Source of the DNA: an uncultured Chromatiaceae bacterium
Lineage (GTDB): Bacteria > Pseudomonadota > Gammaproteobacteria > Enterobacterales > Alteromonadaceae
Assembly: GCA_946482325.1 (NCBI GenBank)
Contig: CAMLRA010000048.1
Span: forward strand, 1-24,306
DNA: 24,306 bases
Direction: 5' to 3'
Shown: one piece after another, positions 8,662 to 14,632 of the stretch
Numbering within the stretch: position 1 is the first letter of the stretch
Layout of the letters: the number at the start of each line of letters is the position of its first letter
Translations under genes and position numbers: made by a program
The notes under the pieces: generated by a model
Told to the model about the DNA's origin: nothing
Database searches by the model: none
What the model saw: only the letters and a program-made list of their open reading frames with translations

Positions 8662-8689
8662 AGCATAACGGATTTGGTCAGGTAATCAA
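8662..8689 (-). promoter_or_regulatory. Predicted sigma-70-type promoter of the satD-DUF3307 operon
   Basis: On the minus strand TTGATT (8689-8684) and TATGCT (8667-8662) are separated by 16 bp, a good match to -35 and -10 boxes, with the predicted start of transcription about 20-25 bp before the satD ATG. The -35 box lies inside one arm of the inverted repeat at 8682-8727. Confidence 0.55.
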
Positions 8690-8727
8690 ATTCAGTTACA
8701 TGTTTAAAAGTAATTTAATTTGATTAC
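8682..8727. repeat. Perfect 11-bp inverted repeat upstream of satD
   Basis: GTAATCAAATT (8682-8692) and its exact complement AATTTGATTAC (8717-8727) are separated by 24 bp of AT-rich DNA that itself contains GTTAC and GTAAT half-site-like words. One arm covers the predicted -35 box of the satD promoter. This spacing puts the arm centres about 35 bp apart, slightly more than three helical turns, so a dimeric or tetrameric regulator is plausible. Confidence 0.6.
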
Positions 8728-8775
8728 ATCTGGCCGCGATTGTCCCCGCACGGCGCTGGCGCAATGTGGCAAAGT

Positions 8776-8801
8776 CAGGTGCAGCCATCAGACTGCACCT
8801 G
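8776..8801 (-). terminator. Hairpin after the alpha-amylase gene (weak terminator candidate)
   Basis: A perfect 9-bp stem (CAGGTGCAG / CTGCACCTG) with an 8-base loop lies 7 bp past the amylase stop codon. On the minus strand only ACTTTG follows, so the T-run is poor. It may stabilise the 3' end or terminate inefficiently. Confidence 0.45.
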
Positions 8802-8807
8802 AGTTAG

Positions 8808-10712
8808 CTAACGTGCCGGCAATAACAGCACCAGGGCGCTGTTGGCTTTGACTGTCAGTGGCAAGGTTGCCACGCCGGCATCGACCTGCAGCGTCATCGC
8901 ATGGCCGCTGAATAACTCGGTCAGTGTCAGCGGACCGCTGTTTAACTGCCATTGCTGTACCAGCTCTGCCGGTAACTGCAATTTAAACCGTGAGGCGGCA
9001 TCGGCGAAATTAGCCACCACTATCAACTGTTGCTGAGCATTGCTGCGGGCAAAAGCCAGCATTTGTTCGCTATAACCTGGTGTCTGTAAATGCTGCTGAT
9101 GCAGAGGATAGAGCTCACCCCGCAGCGCCGGTGCTGTGGCACTAAACTGCAGCAGTTGTTGGTAAAAATCGCGTAATTCGCGCTGGGCCAGTGTCAGATT
9201 GCCACCATCATAACGGCCACCATTCAGCCAGCCCTGATGCGCGGGCACCCCGGCATAATCAAAAATACTGGTGCGGCTTGGCTGACCAAAACCACTGGCC
9301 AGCGCACCGGCCTCGCCAACTTCCTGACCGAAGTACAACATTGTCGGGGCCTTGCCAATCAGTGCGGACACCACCATCGCCGGTTTACCCTTGAGCGCAT
9401 CGCCGGCAAACTCCGGGCTTGCGATGCGTTGCTCGTCATGATTTTCCAGAAATTTCAGCATATGCCGGTCAATGTCCTGCACCTGCTGCTGCGCCGCCAG
9501 CACGGCCGAGGCGTGGCCTTTGCCTTGCATCAGTAATTTCAGGCTGTCGTAAAAGCCCACTTTGTCATACAGATAGTCCATTTTGCCGAGCTGAATGTAA
9601 TCGCGGTACAGCTGTGGCTGATACACTTCGGCGAGCAGCAGGGCGTCTGGCTTTTTCTGTTTAATCTGGCTGTTTAGATAGCTCCAGAATTCAACCGGCA
9701 CCATTTCGGCCATGTCATAACGAAAGCCATCTACGCCGGCATCTAACCAAAATTGCGTGATATCGCGAAATTTCAGCCAGGAATCCGGTACCGATTTGTC
9801 TTGCCAGAAAGCCAGATGCTCTGCAGCCGGGCGGCTGGCGAAGTCGGCTGGCAACCGGTCGAAGTCATAGCTGCCGTCAGGCTTCACGCCATAGTTAATT
9901 TTCACGGTTTCAAACCAGTCATTAAAATCCGGCCGCGCGGCGCGGGCGCCATTTCCGGTCCATTTGGCTGGTTTTTCGGCAAACTTGCCGTCTGCTAACG
10001 GATGGGGCTCGCCGCCTAAAGGTGCAACACCGGCCGGATACACCGGCACTTCAAAGGCCTGGCCTGGGACATAATAAAAATTGTTATTGCGGGCATATTC
10101 TACGGATGTGTCGTCGTCAGCGCCAAAATCGCGTACGCCGGCGGGTTTACCCAACGACTGGTAATGGCGGGCGACGTGATTGGGCACAATATCGATGATG
10201 ACGCGGATGCCATGCCGGTGTGCCCGTTGCAATAAAGCCTGAAATTCGGCCATGCGCTGCGCCGGCTCAACCGCCAAATCCGGATTCACACTGTAATAAT
10301 CTTTCACCGCATAAGGTGAACCGGCGCGGCCTTTGACCACGTCCGGGTCGTCGGCACTGATGCCATAAGCGCTGTAATCGGCAATCAGCGCATGATGCGG
10401 CACGCCGGTCAGCCACAAATGCGACACGCCCATTTGTTTCAGCGCAAGCAAGGCAGCATCGTTGATGTCATTGAATTTACCAACGCCGTTTTCGCTCGCG
10501 CTGCCCCAGGCTTTGTTGGTTGGATTGCTGTTACCAAATAAACGGGTGAACGCCTGATAAATCACTACTTTACCGGCAGGTTCCTGCATCTGCGGTGTAC
10601 TCATGGGGACGGGCTGTGCATTAATCTGAACATCTGACGGCGCTGGCTTACAGGCGCTGAGCAGCAGCGTTGCTGTACAAATTGAAGCTAATAAACTGAA
10701 TTTCATCATCAT
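8808..10712 (-). CDS. Alpha-amylase family (GH13) lipoprotein
   Basis: This 634-residue protein has a signal ending in the lipobox LLSAC, so it should be a lipid-anchored enzyme in the periplasm or at the outer membrane. All four GH13 motifs are present: region I IDIVPNHV, region II GFRYD with the nucleophile Asp333, region III LLAEV with the acid/base Glu362, and region IV ENHDE with the transition-state Asp426. A beta-sandwich-like C-terminal domain covers roughly the last 90 residues. It would hydrolyse alpha-1,4-glucans or maltodextrins; the precise specificity (amylase, neopullulanase or maltogenic) is not clear. Three consecutive ATG codons open the gene and no good Shine-Dalgarno site is visible, so the exact start may be any of 10712, 10709 or 10706. 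The gene is alone, with no maltose transporter or LacI-type regulator next to it, but palindromes lie just upstream. Confidence 0.9.
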   Translation of the reverse strand: MMMKFSLLASICTATLLLSACKPAPSDVQINAQPVPMSTPQMQEPAGKVVIYQAFTRLFGNSNPTNKAWGSASENGVGKFNDINDAALLALKQMGVSHLWLTGVPHHALIADYSAYGISADDPDVVKGRAGSPYAVKDYYSVNPDLAVEPAQRMAEFQALLQRAHRHGIRVIIDIVPNHVARHYQSLGKPAGVRDFGADDDTSVEYARNNNFYYVPGQAFEVPVYPAGVAPLGGEPHPLADGKFAEKPAKWTGNGARAARPDFNDWFETVKINYGVKPDGSYDFDRLPADFASRPAAEHLAFWQDKSVPDSWLKFRDITQFWLDAGVDGFRYDMAEMVPVEFWSYLNSQIKQKKPDALLLAEVYQPQLYRDYIQLGKMDYLYDKVGFYDSLKLLMQGKGHASAVLAAQQQVQDIDRHMLKFLENHDEQRIASPEFAGDALKGKPAMVVSALIGKAPTMLYFGQEVGEAGALASGFGQPSRTSIFDYAGVPAHQGWLNGGRYDGGNLTLAQRELRDFYQQLLQFSATAPALRGELYPLHQQHLQTPGYSEQMLAFARSNAQQQLIVVANFADAASRFKLQLPAELVQQWQLNSGPLTLTELFSGHAMTLQVDAGVATLPLTVKANSALVLLLPAR

Positions 10713-10742
10713 TTTTCATTTTGCTTAAGTTCCCGATAACAA

Positions 10743-10756
10743 GCATGCTAGCATGC
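10743..10756. promoter_or_regulatory. 14-bp palindrome upstream of the amylase gene
   Basis: GCATGCTAGCATGC is a perfect palindrome 31 bp upstream of the amylase start codon, in the region where its promoter should be (a minus-strand TAGCAT inside it could act as a -10 box). It could be an operator; no regulator is known. Confidence 0.4.
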
Positions 10757-10770
10757 AGTGCCGGTGAAGC

Positions 10771-10789
10771 TGCAACAGTCCCTGTTGCA
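10771..10789. promoter_or_regulatory. 19-bp inverted repeat upstream of the amylase gene
   Basis: TGCAACAG-TCC-CTGTTGCA is a perfect 8-bp inverted repeat with a 3-bp centre, about 60 bp upstream of the amylase ATG and 20 bp beyond the stop of the small unknown gene. No T-run follows on either strand, so it is unlikely to be a terminator; an operator for the amylase gene fits better. Confidence 0.45.
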
Positions 10790-10808
10790 TACGTTTGCAG
10801 CAACGGCG

Positions 10809-11084
10809 TTAAGCGTTGTAGCGCCGGTCGAGCTCGTCGATGAGCGCGAGCAGATACTGATTGTCCCTGGCCTGCAGGCGTTCCGGTCTCACCGCGCCGG
10901 TCTCCGTCAGCACCAGCACGGCGTCTCCGCTGACAAAATAAACGTGATGGCCAAAAAAGCTGACCGCGACCGACAAATCCTGTAAACGATAACCACAGCC
11001 ATAAGGTGTGTCAGCCACCACGCCAAAATGTTCGGTGGTAGCAAATACCCGCAAGAGTTTCTGACTTGATGGTAAAGTCGTCAT
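10809..11084 (-). CDS. Small protein of unknown function
   Basis: I do not recognise this protein. It is 91 residues if it starts at the ATG at 11084 (MTTLPSSQKLLRVF). Upstream in-frame ATGs at 11111 and 11132 would make it 100 or 107 residues; none of the three has a convincing Shine-Dalgarno site, so the start is a guess. The middle alternates hydrophobic and polar residues (VAVSFFGHHVYFVSGDAVLVL), suggesting a small beta-rich soluble fold, and the end is a charged helix (ALIDELDRRYN). There is no signal peptide or membrane span. The longer starts would overlap, on the opposite strand, the leader of the divergent secreted protein. Confidence 0.6.
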   Translation of the reverse strand: MTTLPSSQKLLRVFATTEHFGVVADTPYGCGYRLQDLSVAVSFFGHHVYFVSGDAVLVLTETGAVRPERLQARDNQYLLALIDELDRRYNA

Positions 11085-11178
11085 ACTGACTGAATTGTTC
11101 CTGCTATTCATCCTGAGCGCAAAAACTAGCATAGTTCAGTCGGGTTTATCCTGTAGTCATATCAAAGAGATCCGATTA

Positions 11179-11778
11179 ATGCATCACATTGCCAAATTGA
11201 TGACAGCGGCAAGCCTGTTTGCCAGCCTGACGATGATGTCCCCGGCCAGAGCGGCAGACTCTGTTTTATTACAAGCGTTACAGCCTTATTGCGGCAAAGC
11301 CTTTGCCGGCAAACTCATCACCAATGCGCCGGAAGATGCGGCGATGGCGGGCCAGACGCTCATCGTGCATGTAGCAAATTGCCGCAAGGGCGAAGTACGG
11401 ATGCCATTTCATGTCGGCGCAGACCGCTCCCGCACCTGGGTGCTGCGCGAGTTGCCGCAGGGTCTACAACTCAAACATGATCACCGTCATCAGGACGGCA
11501 GTCATGACGAGTTGACGATGTATGGCGGCTTGTCTGCTGACGCTGCCACCGCACTGACGGTGCGTTTTCCGGCCGATGCGTACAGCAAACTGATGTTTCA
11601 GGCACTTGGCCGTACTGCAGCTCCAGCTAATGTCTGGTCTTTTACCCTAGAACCCGGTCAGCAGCTGATTTACCGCTTAAGCCGGCCAGGTCGTGAATTT
11701 GCTGTGGCGTTTGATTTGAGCCAACCCGTGTCGTTGCCGCCACCGGCCTGGGGCGCGCCGCAGGTGTCTGCGCAATAA
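11179..11778 (+). CDS. Secreted protein of unknown function
   Basis: This 199-residue protein has a classical signal peptide (positive start, hydrophobic core, cleavage after ARA at about residue 25), so it should be periplasmic. The mature part holds two cysteines, in PYCGKAF and ANCRKG, which could form a disulfide, and a His-rich turn (KHDHRHQDGSHDE) that could bind a metal. I do not recognise the family. The frame is open back to 11095, but the ATG at 11179 is chosen because the signal peptide starts there and AAAGAGA lies upstream. The neighbours give no clear functional link. Confidence 0.75.
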   Translation: MHHIAKLMTAASLFASLTMMSPARAADSVLLQALQPYCGKAFAGKLITNAPEDAAMAGQTLIVHVANCRKGEVRMPFHVGADRSRTWVLRELPQGLQLKHDHRHQDGSHDELTMYGGLSADAATALTVRFPADAYSKLMFQALGRTAAPANVWSFTLEPGQQLIYRLSRPGREFAVAFDLSQPVSLPPPAWGAPQVSAQ

Positions 11779-11903
11779 ACAGTTGCGCTCAGCGGATGCG
11801 CTTAAGTGTGTGCTGGCTGAGATTGGCAGTGCTGGTACTTCAGCGCCCGCTTTAGTAACATCAGGCCGCTGTCACCTCTGATGGCAACCTGATAACGACA
11901 ACA

Positions 11904-11918
11904 ATCACCCCAGGTGAT
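11904..11918 (+). promoter_or_regulatory. Small hairpin next to the M28 peptidase ribosome binding site
   Basis: ATCACC-CCA-GGTGAT forms a 6-bp stem with a 3-base loop that ends exactly where the GGAG Shine-Dalgarno site (11919-11922) begins, nine bases before the start codon. It could modulate translation, but it is short. Confidence 0.3.
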
Positions 11919-11927
11919 GGAGATTTT

Positions 11928-13637
11928 ATGAAACCACAATTCTGGTTTTCAGGAACATGGTTAGCACTCAGTGCCTGCCTGAGCCTGGCGGCCTGTCAAA
12001 AGCAGCCGGAACCGGCGGCAACGACAGCAGCGCCAGTGGCAGCCACAGCCGAACAGGCAGCTCCGGCGGCCTTGCCGGACACTGAGTTCAATCCCAAACT
12101 TGCTGAATATATCAAAACCTTATCCTCTGACGAGTTCCAGGGCCGCGCGCCGGCGACTAAAGGCGAAGAACTGACGCTGGCGTATCTGTCAGAGCAATTC
12201 AAACGCATCGGCTTAAAGCCGCTTAGTGACGGCAGTTATATCCAGCCGGTGCAGCTGGTGCAAATCGACCCGAAAGAAGTCTCGGCGATGACCTTCAGCG
12301 GTGACAAAGCGCCGGCACCTTTTAAATATCGCGACCAGATGTTTACCTGGACCACCCGTGTCACAGAATTCAGTGAAATCAAAGATTCTGAGCTGGTGTT
12401 TGTCGGCTACGGTATCGTTGCACCGGAATATGACTGGAATGACTACGAAGGTCTGGACGTCAAAGGCAAAACTGTCGTGATGTTTGTTAACGATCCGGGT
12501 TTTGCCACACAGGATCCAAAACTCTTCACCGGCAATGCCATGACCTATTACGGTCGCTGGACTTACAAGTTTGAAGAAGCAGCCCGTCAGGGCGCGGCCG
12601 GTGCGCTGATTGTGCATGAAACCGATGCGGCATCGTACGGCTGGCATGTGGTCGCCGGCGGTTCTGCCACCAAGTTTGACTTGATCAATCCAAACAAAAA
12701 CGCAGATCGCACGGCGATTGAAGGCTGGGTGACCACTGAATCGGCCAATACGCTGTTTGGTGTCATTGGTGAAAATATCGAGTCGATGCGTAAAAAAGCG
12801 TTGAGTAAAGATTTTGCGCCTATTCCGCTGGGTATCAAAGCCTCCGTATCGGTGAAAAGCAATGTGCGTGAGCTGACGTCGGGCAACGTGGTGGGCATCA
12901 TCGAAGGCAGCGAAAAGCCGGATGAAGCCATTTTGTATATGGCACACTGGGATCACCTCGGCCTGGATTTCGCCAATCCGAAAAACAAAGTCTTTAACGG
13001 TGCCAAAGATAACGCCTCGGGTACTGGTGCGTTGATTGCGATGGCGGAGTACTTTGCCGCGCAGCCAAAACCCAAACGTTCAATTGCGTTTGTAGCCGTG
13101 ACAGCCGAAGAGCGTGGTTTGTTAGGTTCAGCCTGGTATGCCAAACATCCGGTGTTCCCACTGAATAAAACTGTGGCCGGTATCAACATGGACGTCATTA
13201 ACGTCGATGGGCCGGTCAAAGACATGACCGTCGTCGGTTATGGCAATTCTGAGCTCGAAGTCCTGCTGAAAAAGTACACTGAACAACAAGGCCGTTATAT
13301 TGCACCGGAAACCAATCCTTCAGCCGGTTCTTACTACCGCTCAGACCACTTTAACCTGGCGAAAAAAGGCGTGCCGATGTTGTACGCCAAAGGCGGGGTT
13401 GACAGTGTTGACCACGGCAAAGAGTGGGGCATCAAACAGCACGAAGAATATACCAAGTGCTGCTACCACAAAGTCGAAGACGAATACAGCGACAGTTGGG
13501 ATTTACGCGGTGCGCAGCAGGATATGTTCCTGTATTACCGCGTCGGCCGTGAGCTGGCTGATGACACCAGCGCCTGGCCAAACTGGTATGAAGGCAAAGA
13601 GTTTAAAGCCGTCCGCGACGCGTCTTTAGCGCAATAA
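11928..13637 (+). CDS. M28-family zinc aminopeptidase, lipoprotein
   Basis: This 569-residue protein begins with a lipoprotein signal (LSLAAC) and an Ala/Pro/Thr-rich linker, so it is lipid-anchored outside the cytoplasm. The middle (~130-300) looks like a PA-domain insert. The C-terminal half is an M28 peptidase with the complete two-zinc site: His340 in HWDHLG, bridging Asp361 in KDNASG, catalytic Glu394 and ligand Glu395 in TAEERG, Asp422 in INMDVI and His474 in SDHFN. It should remove N-terminal residues from peptides in the periplasm or at the surface. GGAG before the ATG supports the start. It stands alone, with its own upstream region and a strong terminator. A late Cys pair (KCCYH) is unusual but outside the active site. 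Confidence 0.93.
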   Translation: MKPQFWFSGTWLALSACLSLAACQKQPEPAATTAAPVAATAEQAAPAALPDTEFNPKLAEYIKTLSSDEFQGRAPATKGEELTLAYLSEQFKRIGLKPLSDGSYIQPVQLVQIDPKEVSAMTFSGDKAPAPFKYRDQMFTWTTRVTEFSEIKDSELVFVGYGIVAPEYDWNDYEGLDVKGKTVVMFVNDPGFATQDPKLFTGNAMTYYGRWTYKFEEAARQGAAGALIVHETDAASYGWHVVAGGSATKFDLINPNKNADRTAIEGWVTTESANTLFGVIGENIESMRKKALSKDFAPIPLGIKASVSVKSNVRELTSGNVVGIIEGSEKPDEAILYMAHWDHLGLDFANPKNKVFNGAKDNASGTGALIAMAEYFAAQPKPKRSIAFVAVTAEERGLLGSAWYAKHPVFPLNKTVAGINMDVINVDGPVKDMTVVGYGNSELEVLLKKYTEQQGRYIAPETNPSAGSYYRSDHFNLAKKGVPMLYAKGGVDSVDHGKEWGIKQHEEYTKCCYHKVEDEYSDSWDLRGAQQDMFLYYRVGRELADDTSAWPNWYEGKEFKAVRDASLAQ

Positions 13638-13652
13638 CGATGTGCTGTTGTG

Positions 13653-13682
13653 AAAAATCCCTGCCAGGCAGGGATTTTTTTT
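13653..13682 (+). terminator. Strong, probably bidirectional terminator
   Basis: AAAAATCCCTGC pairs perfectly with GCAGGGATTTTT around a CAG loop and is followed by three more Ts on the plus strand. The complementary A-run gives a T-run on the minus strand too. It lies between the convergent M28 gene and solute-binding-like gene and should end both transcripts. Confidence 0.92.
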
Positions 13683-13717
13683 GCTAACTCAGTGTCCGGG
13701 ACAATTTATTAAAAAGA

Positions 13718-14497
13718 TTAATCGTCGACCGGGCCTGACTGCTCAGGCCTTGGCAGCGGGCGTTTATCTTTGCCTGCGGCACGCGATTTTTTCAGCACTG
13801 TCGCCAGTGGCTGTAGCAGGTCGCTGTGACGCTGATGCAGATAATGATAGATGCCTGCGCTGGCCAACACGCCGGGCAAGGCTGAAATACCAGCCTGTTC
13901 GGTTTTCTCCGGTAACACAGTCAAAACTGACAGCCGATCTTCGAGTAACACATCAATCTTGCCCTGTTCCAGCATGCCGACGGCTTGTTCCAGCGTGGTG
14001 ACCGGCACCGCATGTCCGGCAAATTGCATTTGGCTTGCCAGACGAAAACCACGCACATACCCAATGCGCAGTTGTTTTTGTAGCGGCCATTGCCGCAGAT
14101 TTTGCAACTGCGTGGTGCGAACAAAAGCCAGTAATTCGATGCGGGCCAGTTCAACCGGCACTTGCCGCAGTGCGGTAAACTCTTGCTGAATGCCATCGAT
14201 GCGGAATAATTCACCATCGTATAAACCACGATTGGTCATCTGCAGCGAACGCCCGGCGGGCAGCCGGACTACTTGCATCTGATAACCCAGCCGGCCATAA
14301 GCCCGGCGTAGCTGTTGTTCGATTTGGCTGGAAAACGCTGACTGACTGAGGCTGGTGGCAATTTGTAGCTGATGGGGCTGTGGCTGCGTTGCGTGAGACT
14401 GGTCGACAGCATTGGGCCCGCCAGCAGCAGACTTTGCGCTAAACAGCAGTACCAGCAGCACCATACCCGGGCTTTGAAATTGCCAGCGTAACGCCAT
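13718..14497 (-). CDS. Periplasmic solute-binding-like protein (type 2 / SBP_bac_3-like)
   Basis: This 259-residue protein has a signal peptide (hydrophobic VLLVLLFSA, cleavage near residue 25). The mature part has the layout of a type 2 periplasmic binding domain: LQIATSLS at the start, then LGYQMQVVRLPAGRSLQM, a swap back near LRIGYVRGF, and GKIDVLLEDRLSVL, where the second lobe defines the binding cleft. No transporter permease or ATPase is next to it, so it is an orphan; such proteins may act as sensors or have lost transport function. The frame opens with TTG at 14521, but ATG at 14497 is preferred because GGAG lies five bases before it. The C-terminus is highly basic (KKSRAAGKDKRP). Confidence 0.75.
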   Translation of the reverse strand: MALRWQFQSPGMVLLVLLFSAKSAAGGPNAVDQSHATQPQPHQLQIATSLSQSAFSSQIEQQLRRAYGRLGYQMQVVRLPAGRSLQMTNRGLYDGELFRIDGIQQEFTALRQVPVELARIELLAFVRTTQLQNLRQWPLQKQLRIGYVRGFRLASQMQFAGHAVPVTTLEQAVGMLEQGKIDVLLEDRLSVLTVLPEKTEQAGISALPGVLASAGIYHYLHQRHSDLLQPLATVLKKSRAAGKDKRPLPRPEQSGPVDD

Positions 14498-14593
14498 CCT
14501 CACTCCCGTTTGCAGCCGCAAGCTCAGTTGCAGTGAAATTCTCTGATGTTATTCGACTATAACCAGTCTGCGGCCTTTGCGGCAGCACTAATG

Positions 14594-14619
14594 CAAAAAA
14601 AGCCCGCTACAGCGGGCTT
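14594..14619 (-). terminator. Terminator of the M16 peptidase gene
   Basis: AAGCCCGC and GCGGGCTT form an 8-bp stem around TACA. On the minus strand the stem runs into seven Ts. It lies just past the M16 stop codon. Confidence 0.9.
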
Positions 14620-14632
14620 CGGTCTTAGGGCG

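Noticed and set aside
8803..8812. Palindrome GTTAGCTAAC over the amylase stop codon
   Set aside because: Only 10 bp, at the end of a gene and away from any promoter; likely chance.
10771..10789. Inverted repeat read as a terminator of the small unknown gene
   Set aside because: No T-run follows on the minus strand, and the stem is only 8 bp; an operator for the amylase gene is more likely.
12213..12956. 247-residue minus-strand frame opposite the M28 peptidase
   Set aside because: Antisense shadow of a gene with an intact active site; the protein has no recognisable motif.
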